From Paractinoplanes rishiriensis (GTDB taxonomy: Bacteria; Actinomycetota; Actinomycetes; Mycobacteriales; Micromonosporaceae), in assembly GCF_016862375.1 (NCBI RefSeq), contig NZ_BOMV01000007.1, forward strand, positions 62,001-126,000: a stretch of 64,000 bases of DNA. Reading direction: 5' to 3'. A program made the position numbers and the translations under genes. The notes below the pieces were generated by a model, which saw only the letters and a program-made list of their open reading frames with translations, searched no databases and was not told the origin of the DNA. Each line of letters opens with the position of its first letter. Position 1 is the first letter of the stretch. Of the stretch, positions 24,714 to 33,167 are shown piece by piece.

Positions 24714-25285
24714 CCGCCGTGGAGGTCGTGGACGACCACGACCTGATCCGGCGCTCGGCGACCGAGCCCGAGGCGTTCGGCCCGATCTTCGACCGGCACG
24801 CCGGCACCATCCACCGCTACCTGGCCCGGCGGGTCGGCCGCACGCTCGCCGACGACCTGACCGCCGAGACCTTCCTGATCGCCTTCCGCGGCCGGGACCG
24901 CTACGACCTGAGCCAGCCGGACAGCCTGCCGTGGCTGTACGGCATCGCCGCCAACCTGCTCCGCGGCCACCAGCGCACCGAGATCCGGCAGTACCGGGCA
25001 CTGGCCCGGACCGGCGTCGACCCGGCCTACGACGACGCCGGCGACCGGGTGCTCTCCCGGGTCGCCGCGGCCGGCCGGGTCCGCGCGCTGGCCGCCGTGC
25101 TGGCCCGCCTGCCGGTCGGCGAGCGCGAGGTGCTGACCCTGGTCAGCCAGGCCCAGCTCAGCTATCCCGAAGTCGCCCGCGCGCTGGGCATCCCGATCGG
25201 CACGGTCCGGTCGCGGCTGCACAGCGCCCGCAAACGCCTCCGTGCCGCCCTCCCCGACCTCGCCGATGGGATCGACGATGAATGA
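24710..25285 (+). CDS. ECF sigma factor
   Basis: 191 residues from GTG 24710 (GTG 24719 and 24728 are possible). Sigma-2: FGPIFDRHAGTIHRYLARRVG, DDLTAETFLIAFRGRDRYD and PWLYGIAANLLRGH. Sigma-4: LPVGEREVLTLVSQAQLSYPEVARALGIPIGTVRSRLHSARKRLR. It ends eight bases inside the next gene, a CU044_5270-type membrane protein. Known: that pairing recurs in actinobacteria and suggests the partner acts as a membrane-bound anti-sigma or sensor, although it lacks a ZAS motif. Transcribed away from herA across the DnaA-box region. Confidence 0.9.
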   Translation: MTAVEVVDDHDLIRRSATEPEAFGPIFDRHAGTIHRYLARRVGRTLADDLTAETFLIAFRGRDRYDLSQPDSLPWLYGIAANLLRGHQRTEIRQYRALARTGVDPAYDDAGDRVLSRVAAAGRVRALAAVLARLPVGEREVLTLVSQAQLSYPEVARALGIPIGTVRSRLHSARKRLRAALPDLADGIDDE

Positions 25286-26204
25286 CCTCGACCTGATCAA
25301 GGAATTCCGCTCCGACCTGCCGCCGGCCGACCCGGCCGCGCTCGGCCGGGCCCGCGCCCGGATGTTCCGCGACCCGGCGCCGGGCCTCCGGTCTCCGGCC
25401 CGCCCCCGCCGCCGGTGGGCCTGGAGCCTGGTGCCGGCCGGCGTGCTGGCGGTCGCCGTCGCGGCGGCCGTCGTGGTGCTCCGCCCGCCGGAGACCGTCA
25501 CCCCGCTGCCGCCGGACACCCCGTCGGCGCTGGGCGCGGCACAGGTGTTCCAGCTGGCCGCGGCCGGAGCCCGCAAGGAACCGGAGCTCAAGGCCCGGCC
25601 CGACCAGTTCGTCTACGTCCACTCCCGGGTCGCCTGGGCCAGCTTCAACCTCAGCGGAGGCACCTACACCCCGCCGAAGGACCACGAACGGCGGATCTGG
25701 CTGTCGGCCGACGGCAAGCTCCCGGGCCTGCTGCGCGAGGAGGGCCCGAACAGCAACGTCCCGCTCGACGCCAACGTGCCGCCCGCGTACCGCGCCGACC
25801 TGCCCACCGACGCGAAGGCGATGCGCGCCTACCTCTACGACGGCACGGCCGGCGACCCCAAGGGCCGGTCGGCCGACAGCCTGGCCTGGACCAAAGTCGG
25901 CGACACGCTGCGCGAGCAGTACCTGACGCCCAAGTCGGTGGCCGCCCTGTTCGAGGCCGCCGCCGGGATCGGGGGCGCCAGCAAGGTGAGCCAGGTCGAC
26001 CTGGCCGGGCGGAAGGGCATCGCGGTCTCCCGCACCGAGTCCGGCGTCCAGCACGACATCATCTTCGACCGGAGCACCTACCGGTTCCTGGGCGAGCGGG
26101 ACGTCGTGGTGGGCAAGGTCGACGACCTCCCGAAGGGCGCGACCATCGGCTGGACCGCGCAGCTCGAGGTGGCCATCGTCGACCGGGCCGGTCAGTTGCC
26201 CTGA
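25278..26204 (+). CDS. CU044_5270-family membrane protein, sigma-factor partner
   Basis: 308 residues from ATG 25278, overlapping the sigma stop by eight bases. A short acidic cytoplasmic head (MNDLDLIKEFRSDLPPADPAAL) is followed by an Arg/Pro-rich stretch, one membrane helix (about 52-72) and an exported domain of about 230 residues. The head-helix-outer-domain layout fits an anti-sigma role, but no HxxxCxxC is seen. Its last 13 bases overlap the convergent reductase gene. Confidence 0.75.
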   Translation: MNDLDLIKEFRSDLPPADPAALGRARARMFRDPAPGLRSPARPRRRWAWSLVPAGVLAVAVAAAVVVLRPPETVTPLPPDTPSALGAAQVFQLAAAGARKEPELKARPDQFVYVHSRVAWASFNLSGGTYTPPKDHERRIWLSADGKLPGLLREEGPNSNVPLDANVPPAYRADLPTDAKAMRAYLYDGTAGDPKGRSADSLAWTKVGDTLREQYLTPKSVAALFEAAAGIGGASKVSQVDLAGRKGIAVSRTESGVQHDIIFDRSTYRFLGERDVVVGKVDDLPKGATIGWTAQLEVAIVDRAGQLP

Positions 26205-26920
26205 TCGACCGGTGGGCGGGCGTACCGCAGAAAAATCATGTCCTCCCGGGTGAGGACGTGGCGCAGCGACATGCTGCGCGGGATTCCCGGGGCCCCGGTC
26301 GCGATGCGGCCGGGGCCGCCGCCCACCAGCAGCGGCGAGACCGTCAGGCACAGCTCGGTGACCAGGTCGGCGGCAATCAGCGCGCCGAACAGCGCCGGCC
26401 CGCCCTCGCACAGCACCTGGCCGGCGCCCCGCGCGCGCAGCGCCGCCACCCCGGCGGCCAGGTCGACGTCGGCGTCACCGGCCGTGATCACCTCGGCGAA
26501 CCCGGCCACCCGCTCGACCGGCGCGGCCCGGTGCGTCAGCACGATCGGCCGGATCGGCGCGTCCGCGAAGATCAGCTGCTCCGGGTCGAGGTCGAGCGAG
26601 CCCGAGACGATCACCATGAGCGGGAACTCGGGCAGGTCGTGCGCCCGGCGCCAGGTCCGCGCGCCGGCGGTCAGGCGCAACGCGTCGTAGTTTTCCGCCC
26701 GGACCGTGCCGGCCGCCACCACCAGCGCGTCGCAGGTCATCCGGAGCGTGTCGAAGATCTCCTTGTCGCCCGGTCCCTGCAGCCCCGCCGAGAGGCCGCC
26801 GACCGTGGCGGCGCCGTCCAGGCTCGCGATGAAATTCACCCGCAGGACCGGTTCGGGCGTACGCGGATAGAGCGCGACCAGGCCGTCGAGGTCGGACGGC
26901 CATGCGCGTAGCACGGTCAC
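26192..26920 (-). CDS. RibD C-terminal-domain pyrimidine reductase-family protein
   Basis: 242 residues from GTG 26920. Dihydrofolate-reductase-like fold of RibD-C: VLRVNFIASLDGAATVGG, DKEIFDTLRMTCDALVVAAGTVRAENY, VLCEGGPALFGALIAADLVTELCLTVSP and the final MIFLRYARP. Known: RibD-C enzymes reduce the ribosyl side chain of a riboflavin precursor. Stand-alone copies in actinobacteria are of uncertain substrate. The GTG overlaps the stop of the small Cys-rich gene (GTGA), so the two are coupled. Confidence 0.82.
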   Translation of the reverse strand: MTVLRAWPSDLDGLVALYPRTPEPVLRVNFIASLDGAATVGGLSAGLQGPGDKEIFDTLRMTCDALVVAAGTVRAENYDALRLTAGARTWRRAHDLPEFPLMVIVSGSLDLDPEQLIFADAPIRPIVLTHRAAPVERVAGFAEVITAGDADVDLAAGVAALRARGAGQVLCEGGPALFGALIAADLVTELCLTVSPLLVGGGPGRIATGAPGIPRSMSLRHVLTREDMIFLRYARPPVDQGN

Positions 26921-27036
26921 GGGCCGGGCGGGCCGGTGACCGGCGGGGTCGGCTCGGGTCGTTTGTGCTGGCAGTCGCACCACGAACCGCCCCGGCAGTC
27001 GTCATGCCGGCGGTCCCGGCAGGCCGGGCAGATCAC
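26917..27036 (-). CDS. 39-residue Cys-rich (zinc-ribbon-like) protein
   Basis: GTG 27036 to TGA 26917. Sequence layout: ICPACRDRRHDDC, then WCDCQHK and a Pro-rich tail. The five Cys plus His residues fit one metal site. I recall the same small gene in front of pyrimidine reductase-family genes in other actinobacteria. The GTGA overlap with the reductase supports a real gene. Possible role: metal-binding or partner of the reductase (inference). Confidence 0.65.
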   Translation of the reverse strand: MICPACRDRRHDDCRGGSWCDCQHKRPEPTPPVTGPPGP

Positions 27037-27144
27037 CCGCCGATGGTAGCCGGATTCGCACGTTCTGCGGACCCCAGCGCGCGTCGTCGCAACTCGCGAG
27101 CGACCGGCCATAGGCTGATGGGCGCGGGCGAGGCCGGTACACCT

Positions 27145-27185
27145 CTTGACCGCCGGGCTTGACCGCCCGGGGCTTGACCGCCGGG
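27145..27185. repeat. three tandem CTTGACCGCC(C)GGG repeats
   Basis: Units at 27145-27157, 27158-27172 and 27173-27185, 13, 15 and 13 bases long, each containing TTGACC. They lie about 95 bp before the ACT gene. They may be regulator sites or simply slippage products. Confidence 0.5.
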
Positions 27186-27280
27186 ACATGGCTCCGCAAC
27201 CGGTGCGAAACGCCGATTTGGCAGTCTGGTCAACCACGGAGGCGGCATCGTCGTGCCGTCCGCACGACGGGAGGAGTTGC

Positions 27281-28003
27281 ATGTTGCTGCGGGTTCGAGT
27301 CACCCTGCCAGACCGTCCCGGTGCCCTCGGCCAGGTGGCCCGCACGCTCGGTGTGGCCGGAGCCGACATCGTTCAGGTGATCGTCCTGGAACGGCTCGGC
27401 GGCCGCGCCGTCGACGACTTCACCGTGGTGTGGCCGGGCGCCGCCCGGGTGGAGCGGCTCCTCGCCGGCCTGGCCGCCATCCCCGGCGTGCAGGTCGACG
27501 GCGTGTGGAAGGCGATCGGCGCCCCGGTCAACGGCGGCCACGACGCGGAACTGCTCGCCCAGGTGGCGGCGAACCCGGCCGACGGCCTCGCCACCCTGGT
27601 CGACGCCGTGCCCGGGCTGCTCGCCGCCGACTGGGCCGCCGCCGCGGTGGTGCCGGCCGACTGGGCGGTCCGCTCCGGCGCACCCCGCCAGGTGGACAGC
27701 GCCGGCGACCCCACCATGGTGTACGCGAGCTGGCGGGCACCCGTCCCGCTCCAGCTGCCCGAGATCACCCCGTTGCGCGCCCGGCCGCTCACCGGCCCGG
27801 ACCACACCCGGTACGCGATCGCGCCGTTCGGCCGCGCCGGGCTGGTGCTGGTGGTGGCCCGCCAGGACGAGGACGACCTGCCGGCCGCGGCCTTCCACAT
27901 CACCGAGGTCGACCGGGTGGCACAGCTGGTCCGGGCCGCCGCGGTGATCCTCGGCGACCGGCTGGACGCGGCCAGCGAACCGGCCGCTGCTCAGGGTGTG
28001 TGA
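27281..28003 (+). CDS. ACT-domain protein, function unknown
   Basis: 240 residues from ATG 27281 with GGGAGGAG four bases upstream. The N-terminus is an ACT ligand-sensing domain: LLRVRVTLPDRPGALGQVARTLGVAGADIVQVIVLE (about 1-36), then VDDFTVVWP. A second region (about 95-225) resembles the non-catalytic part of its neighbour. Known: ACT domains usually bind amino acids. There is no catalytic domain, so a regulatory role is inferred. It is adjacent and similar to the ACT-GNAT gene, suggesting an old tandem duplication. Confidence 0.75.
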   Translation: MLLRVRVTLPDRPGALGQVARTLGVAGADIVQVIVLERLGGRAVDDFTVVWPGAARVERLLAGLAAIPGVQVDGVWKAIGAPVNGGHDAELLAQVAANPADGLATLVDAVPGLLAADWAAAAVVPADWAVRSGAPRQVDSAGDPTMVYASWRAPVPLQLPEITPLRARPLTGPDHTRYAIAPFGRAGLVLVVARQDEDDLPAAAFHITEVDRVAQLVRAAAVILGDRLDAASEPAAAQGV

Positions 28004-28126
28004 CCCGGCTCTCTGTGATCGGCCTCTCGCCATAATCCCAGCTCAAGCAATGTCTGCTTAACAGCTGCGGTGCAGTATTGAACCCGGTAAGAACTGCTCA
28101 CCTGACTCGCCGAAGGGAGTGCCGTC

Positions 28127-29170
28127 ATGGCGCTGTGGCGGATCCGGGCAACGGTGGACGACCGACCGGGATACCTCTCCGTGCTGACCGCCAGCCTCGC
28201 GCTGCGGTCGGTCAACATCCTCGCCGTCCAGGTGCACACCACCGAGGCGGGCGCCGTCGACGACTTCCTGATCGACGCGCCCGACAACCTCACCGAGGCC
28301 GACCTGCACGCCGCGATCGCCCGCGGCCGCGGCCGGGACGCCTTCGTGGCCCGTGCCGAGGCCGAGGGTCTCGCCGACCAGCCGACCCGGGCGCTGGCCC
28401 TGGCCGGCCGGCTGGTGCACGACCCGGACGGCCTGGGCGAGGCGCTGGTGCACCTGCTCGACGCCACCGAGGTGCGCTGGCGTCCCGAGCCGCTGCCGGG
28501 CCGGCCCGGCTTCGCGGACGCCCGGATGACACTGGCCGACCCGGCCGGCGGCTCCTACGAGGTGCTGCGCAACCGGCCGTCGTTCACCCCCGCCGAATAC
28601 GCGCGGGCCCAGGCGCTGGTCGAACTGTCCGGTTCGGTGCTGCGGCACCACCGGGAGCAGACCACGATGCTGCTGCCGGACGGCGCCGAGGTGACCCTGC
28701 GCACCGCCGGGCCGGACGACCTGGACGGCGTGCGCGGCCTGCACGAGCGCGCGTCCGCGGCCACCCTGCAGCGGCGCTACCTGACCGCGGGCGTCCCCGG
28801 CGAAGCCCGGCTGCGCCGGCTGCTCGAACCGCTCGGCGGCCGCACCCTGATCGCGGTCACCGCCGACGACCGGGTGGTGGCGATGGCCAGCCTGGTGGCC
28901 GAGGGCGACCTGGGCGAGATCGCGGCCCTGGTCGACGACGACTGGCAGCGGCGCGGACTCGGCACCGCGCTGATGCGCCGGCTGCTGGCCTACGCCGAGC
29001 GGGGCCGGTTCGCCGCGCTGGTGGCACACGCCGCCGCCGACAACGTGGCGATCCTGCGCACCCTGCGCCGGATGGGAGCCGGGCCGGCCGAGCGGGACGG
29101 CGGCATGGTCACCGTGACACTGCCGATCGCCGGTCGCCAGCCGGTGGAGGCTCCGGCCACCTCAAGCTAG
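28127..29170 (+). CDS. ACT-domain GNAT acetyltransferase fusion
   Basis: 347 residues; GAAGGGAG seven bases before ATG 28127. The N-terminal ACT-like part ([30 protein letters not shown]) is similar to the gene upstream. The C-terminal GNAT (about 183-335) begins at [19 protein letters not shown]; the acetyl-CoA loop is [21 protein letters not shown] (Q/RxxGxG/A). Known: amino-acid-gated protein acetyltransferases of this order exist in actinobacteria (PatA/AAPatA type in Micromonospora and Streptomyces). Inferred: lysine acetylation controlled by an amino acid. Its TAG shares CTAG with the convergent bsaP stop. Confidence 0.82.
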   Translation: MALWRIRATVDDRPGYLSVLTASLALRSVNILAVQVHTTEAGAVDDFLIDAPDNLTEADLHAAIARGRGRDAFVARAEAEGLADQPTRALALAGRLVHDPDGLGEALVHLLDATEVRWRPEPLPGRPGFADARMTLADPAGGSYEVLRNRPSFTPAEYARAQALVELSGSVLRHHREQTTMLLPDGAEVTLRTAGPDDLDGVRGLHERASAATLQRRYLTAGVPGEARLRRLLEPLGGRTLIAVTADDRVVAMASLVAEGDLGEIAALVDDDWQRRGLGTALMRRLLAYAERGRFAALVAHAAADNVAILRTLRRMGAGPAERDGGMVTVTLPIAGRQPVEAPATSS

Positions 29171-29343
29171 TTGCGCACCGCGCCGTGCTCGACGCAGGCG
29201 GCCGTCCAGCCGGTCGGCACCACCTGCACCTTCATCCGGCGCCGGCACTGCCCGCAGTACCGCGGCGGCTCCAACTGGCGGGCCGCCGCGCACGCCGCGT
29301 GGTCACCCTCGGCGGCCGCTCCGCCGCACCGGTCGCAGTACAT
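29167..29343 (-). CDS. bsaP: biotin synthase auxiliary protein BsaP
   Basis: 58 residues: [18 protein letters not shown]... [21 protein letters not shown].. CVEHG. Two CxxC pairs plus extra Cys and His residues indicate a small metal-binding (zinc-ribbon) protein. Its ATG overlaps the bioB stop (TGATG). Known: BsaP is a recently recognised actinobacterial protein needed for BioB function, thought to help its iron-sulphur cluster. Confidence 0.85.
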   Translation of the reverse strand: MYCDRCGGAAAEGDHAACAAARQLEPPRYCGQCRRRMKVQVVPTGWTAACVEHGAVRN

Positions 29344-30338
29344 CAGAGCGTCGCCGACAGCGCCTTGACCGGCATCTTGAGGTCGGCCAGCAGGGCCAAG
29401 TCCTCGGTGGCCGGACGGCCCAGGGTGGTCAGGTAGTTGCCGACGATGACCGCGTTGATGCCGCCCAGCAGACCGTCGCGGGTGCCCAGGTCGCCCAGCG
29501 TGATCTCGCGCCCGCCCGCGTACCGCAGAATGGTTTTCGGCATCGCCAGCCGGAACGCGGCGATCGCCCGCAGCGCGTCCTTGCCCTCGACCACCGGCTG
29601 CTCGCCCAGAGGCGTACCCGGTCGGGGGTTGAGGAAGTTCATCGGAACCTCGTGCGGGTCCAGTGCGGCGAGCTGGGCGGCGAACTCGGCCCGCTGCTCG
29701 ACCGTCTCGCCGAGCCCGAGGATGCCGCCGCAGCACACCTCCATGCCGGACTCGCGCACCATGGTCAGCGTGCTCCAGCGCTCCTCCCAGCTGTGCGTGG
29801 TGACCACGTTGGGGAAGAAGGAGCGGCAGGTCTCGAGGTTGTGGTTGTACCGGTGCACGCCCATCTCGACCAGTTCGTCGACCTGCGCCTGGGTGAGCAT
29901 GCCGAGGCTGGCGGCGACCTGGATGTCGACCGCTTCCCTGATGGCCTTGACGCCCTCGCGCATCTGGTCCATCAGGCGCCGGTCGGGCCCGCGCACGGCG
30001 GCCACGATGCAGAACTCGGTGGCCCCGGTCGCGGCGGTCTGCCGGGCGGCCTCGACCAGCGAGGGGATGTCCAGCCAGACGGCCCGGACCGGGGAGGCGA
30101 ACAGGCCGGACTGCGAGCAGAAGTGACAGTCCTCCGGGCAGCCGCCGGTCTTGAGCGAGACGATGCCCTCGACCTCGACCTCGGGGCCACACCATTTCAT
30201 GCGTACGTCGTGGGCCAGCTGGAGCAGCTCGGTCAGGTGCTCGTCGGGCAGCCGCAGCACGTCGAGGATCCCCGCCTCGTCGAGACCGACACCGCTGGCG
30301 AGCACCTGGGCGCGAGCCCGGTCGAGGATCTCTGGCAT
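29343..30338 (-). CDS. bioB: biotin synthase
   Basis: 331 residues. Radical-SAM triad CPEDCHFC (about 67-74) and later conserved segments: [48 protein letters not shown] and [10 protein letters not shown]. Known: inserts sulphur into dethiobiotin using [4Fe-4S] and [2Fe-2S] clusters. Divergent from bioF across 68 bp, which must hold both promoters. A weak AAC-N5-GTT dyad (30350-30360) in that gap is the only operator-like sign. Translationally coupled to bsaP. Confidence 0.97.
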   Translation of the reverse strand: MPEILDRARAQVLASGVGLDEAGILDVLRLPDEHLTELLQLAHDVRMKWCGPEVEVEGIVSLKTGGCPEDCHFCSQSGLFASPVRAVWLDIPSLVEAARQTAATGATEFCIVAAVRGPDRRLMDQMREGVKAIREAVDIQVAASLGMLTQAQVDELVEMGVHRYNHNLETCRSFFPNVVTTHSWEERWSTLTMVRESGMEVCCGGILGLGETVEQRAEFAAQLAALDPHEVPMNFLNPRPGTPLGEQPVVEGKDALRAIAAFRLAMPKTILRYAGGREITLGDLGTRDGLLGGINAVIVGNYLTTLGRPATEDLALLADLKMPVKALSATL

Positions 30339-30406
30339 GCCCCGACCCTAACAAGCCGTTGAGGGGCGGTGGGAGTGTCGGTGGTGGGTGATAGTTTCCC
30401 TTTCTC

Positions 30407-31561
30407 GTGATCGTGGGGGGTGCCTTGACGGGCTGGTTGGATGCGCTGGAGCGCCTCGCCGGGAGCAGGGCCAAGGCCGGGCTCACCCGTCAGTTGCGCC
30501 CGCGTCCGGCCGACGACTTCGTCGTCGATCTGGCCGGCAACGACTATCTCGGCCTGAGCGCCCATCCCGCGGTGGTCGGGGCTTCCGCTGAGGCATTGCG
30601 GGCGTACGGGTTGGGAGCCACCGGTTCCCGACTCGTACGCGGCTCCACAGAGGCCCACGCGGCGCTCGAGTCCGATCTGGCCGCCTGGCTGGGTGCGCCG
30701 GCCGCACTGGTCTTCTCCTCGGGCTACCTGGCCAACCTGGCCGCCGTCCGCGGTCTGTCGGCCGTGGCCGACCTGGTGGTGTCCGACGCCTACAACCACG
30801 CGTCCCTGATCGACGGCTGCAAAATCTCCGGGCAGCGTACGGTGGTCGCGCCGCACAACGACCCCGCGGCGGTGGCGGCCATTCTCGACGCCCACCCCGG
30901 CGCGACGGCGGTGGTGGTCACCGAGTCGGTGTTCTCGGTGGACGGCGACCTGGCCCCGTTGCCCGCACTGCACGAGGTGACCTCCGCCCGCGGCGCCCTG
31001 CTGCTGGTCGACGACGCCCACGCCGTGGGCATCCTGGGCCCCCGGGGCGCCGGCGCGGTCGCCGCGGCCGGCCTGGCCGGCCACCCCGACGTGATCGTCA
31101 CCGCCACCCTGTCCAAGTCCCTGGGTGGCGCCGGCGGCGTGGTGTCGGCCCCGCGCCAGTTCATCGACCACCTGGTCGACACCGGCCGCACGTTCATCTA
31201 CGACACGGCGCTGCCCCCCGCCGTGGTGGCCGGCGTGGCGGCGGCCATCCGAGTCGCCGCGGCCGCCGACGACCGCCGCGACGTGCTGCTGACACGCGGC
31301 GTCCACACCGTCGCCCGCCTGACCGCGGCGGGCTTCGAGGTCGCGCCCCCCGCTGCCGGCGTGCTGTCGGTGCTGGCCCCCGGCCCCGAGGCCGCGGTGG
31401 CATGGGCGGCCGACTGCCGCGACCGCGGCGTGGCGGTGGGTTGCTTCCGCCCACCGTCGACTCCGGACGGCACCTCCCGGCTGCGCCTGACCCTGAACGC
31501 CGGCGTGTCCGACGAGGACTTCACCCGAGCCCTGGACGTCATCGTGGAGTGCGCACCGTGA
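30407..31561 (+). CDS. bioF: 8-amino-7-oxononanoate synthase
   Basis: 384 residues from GTG 30407; TTG 30425, with GGGGGG four bases upstream, is a serious alternative. AOS-family PLP enzyme: [55 protein letters not shown] (cofactor Asp) and [11 protein letters not shown] with the Schiff-base Lys. Known: condenses pimeloyl-thioester with alanine. The stop overlaps the bioD GTG (GTGA). bioA is not in this window. Confidence 0.95.
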   Translation: MIVGGALTGWLDALERLAGSRAKAGLTRQLRPRPADDFVVDLAGNDYLGLSAHPAVVGASAEALRAYGLGATGSRLVRGSTEAHAALESDLAAWLGAPAALVFSSGYLANLAAVRGLSAVADLVVSDAYNHASLIDGCKISGQRTVVAPHNDPAAVAAILDAHPGATAVVVTESVFSVDGDLAPLPALHEVTSARGALLLVDDAHAVGILGPRGAGAVAAAGLAGHPDVIVTATLSKSLGGAGGVVSAPRQFIDHLVDTGRTFIYDTALPPAVVAGVAAAIRVAAAADDRRDVLLTRGVHTVARLTAAGFEVAPPAAGVLSVLAPGPEAAVAWAADCRDRGVAVGCFRPPSTPDGTSRLRLTLNAGVSDEDFTRALDVIVECAP

Positions 31562-32892
31562 CCACCGCCCGCCCACCCGACCCCACCTCCGCCGACCTGA
31601 GCGGCGTGATGGCCCGCCTCCCCGACGCGAACGTGGTCCTGAAGGGCTTCACCTTCCCACCCCTACCGTCCCAGCCCACGCCGCCACCCACCGAGGCACC
31701 ACCCACCAAGGCCCCGGCCACCCCCCTCCCGCAAGATCCCCCGCCCACCGGCGAACCGGCGCCCGCCGCGCCTTCCCCGCCCGCCGCGCCTTCCCCGCCC
31801 GCCGCGCCTTCCCCGGCCGAGGTTCCTTCCCCGCCCACCACGCCTTCCTCCCGCCTCACGGATGCCGTCGCCGTAGCCCCCGTCCCAGCCATGGGCGACA
31901 TTTCAGGAAATGTCGGTTCTACGCGGGACGATGCCGGTGCGTACAGCGAACCCATCACCGAGGATCCCCCGTCGGGGGACACCGATCTCCCGGGTAACGG
32001 CGCGGGCGACACCGCTGATCCAGCCGACGGGGAGGGCCCGGCCACCGGCAGAGGCGAACCGGCCGGTGGCCAAGACACGGCCGGCGCAGACGGAACCGGC
32101 GCAGCAGCGGCCGATGAATCTTCGGCTGTCGCGCAGGCGGCCCCGCGCCGGGCGGAGGCCGGCGAGTGGCGCGGCATCGTGGTCGTCACCGGGACCGACA
32201 CCGACGTGGGCAAGACGATCGTGACGGCCGCGGTGGCCGCCGCCGCGCTGGCGTCCGGCCTGCGGGTCGCCGTCGTCAAGCCGGGACAGACCGGCATCGC
32301 CACCGGGGCACCTACCGACATCGAGGTGATCACTCGCCTGGCGGCGCCGGACACCACGCGCACGCTCGCCGAATACCCCGAGCCGATGGCGCCGCTGGCC
32401 GCCGCCACCGTGGCCAGCCTGCCGCCGCTGGAGCTCTACGAGGTGGTCGACGCCATCCGCGCCGAGGCCGACAAACACGACCTCGTTCTCGTCGAGGGCG
32501 CCGGCGGCCTGCTCGTCCCGATGGGCGTTCGACCCTCCGGCGAAGCCTGGACCGTGGCCGACCTGACCACCACCCTCGGTGCCAAGACCGTCGTCGTGGC
32601 CCGCGCCGGCCTCGGCACCCTCAACCACACCGCGCTGACCCTGGAGGCCCTGGACCGGCGCGGAGTCCCGGCCGGCGTCGTGATCGGAGCCTGGCCGGCC
32701 GAGCCCGACCTGGTGCACTGGGCCAACCTCAGCGACATGGTCCCGCACCTGCTCGGCGCCCTGCCAGCCGGCGCCGGCCGGATGGACCCCGGCGTGTTCC
32801 GCCGCTCCGCTCCCGGCTGGCTGACCCCCACCCTCTACGGCTTCCTCGACAACTGGCGCGTCTGGGCCGAAGAAGCCAGCGAAGGCCACTGA
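31558..32892 (+). CDS. bioD: dethiobiotin synthetase with long disordered N-terminal extension
   Basis: 444 residues, versus about 230 for the family. The catalytic domain starts near residue 207: VVVTGTDTDVGKTIVTAAV (P-loop), VKPGQTGI, LVLVEGAGGLLVPMG and VVVARAGLGTLNHTALT. The first 200 residues are Pro/Ala/Glu/Asp-rich, include three exact 18-bp repeats, and are open throughout with no stop. A segment MARLPDANVVLKGFTFPP stands before the Pro-rich part. GTG 31558 overlaps the bioF stop (GTGA), supporting translation from the long start. An internal GTG just before the P-loop could give a normal-size BioD but has no properly spaced ribosome site. Confidence 0.88.
   Translation: MTTARPPDPTSADLSGVMARLPDANVVLKGFTFPPLPSQPTPPPTEAPPTKAPATPLPQDPPPTGEPAPAAPSPPAAPSPPAAPSPAEVPSPPTTPSSRLTDAVAVAPVPAMGDISGNVGSTRDDAGAYSEPITEDPPSGDTDLPGNGAGDTADPADGEGPATGRGEPAGGQDTAGADGTGAAAADESSAVAQAAPRRAEAGEWRGIVVVTGTDTDVGKTIVTAAVAAAALASGLRVAVVKPGQTGIATGAPTDIEVITRLAAPDTTRTLAEYPEPMAPLAAATVASLPPLELYEVVDAIRAEADKHDLVLVEGAGGLLVPMGVRPSGEAWTVADLTTTLGAKTVVVARAGLGTLNHTALTLEALDRRGVPAGVVIGAWPAEPDLVHWANLSDMVPHLLGALPAGAGRMDPGVFRRSAPGWLTPTLYGFLDNWRVWAEEASEGH
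31761..31814 (+). repeat. three exact 18-bp tandem repeats inside bioD
   Basis: Units at 31761-31778, 31779-31796 and 31797-31814, each GCCCGCCGCGCCTTCCCC, encoding PAAPSP-type hexapeptides in the BioD extension. Confidence 0.9.
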
Positions 32893-33167
32893 CACACGCA
32901 GTCCGCGTAGCGCGCTTTCCCGCCTTCGTTGGCGTTTCCGCGCACCGCCCGATGGCGCTCGTCCGCGAGGCGATGTGGATCTGCTGTTCGGGGACAGTTC
33001 GGGGATGACCGTAGATCGCCAAGATCTGGTCCCGGCGGCCCACCGCCGCCCGGTTAAAGCGGCAGTTATCGGATATGTCCCGGCGGGTGTCGCGTGCGGG
33101 AGCTCGAGTCGCGGCTGGCCGCCGGTGACGACGCGTCATCGGGTCCCGGTCTGCGACAGCGCGGCTA
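32893..33167. other. gene-free stretch between bioD and ribokinase
   Basis: 275 bp between convergent genes. A frame open from 32975 has no family resemblance and runs antisense through ribokinase, so I do not call it. No clear terminator; only a weak GGCGG/CCGCC hairpin near 33036-33055. Confidence 0.4.

Noticed and set aside
27290-27302. GGGTTCGAGTCACCC, which looks like a tRNA T-loop
   Set aside because: It is inside the first codons of the ACT gene with a good ribosome site; no acceptor stem or anticodon arm fits around it.
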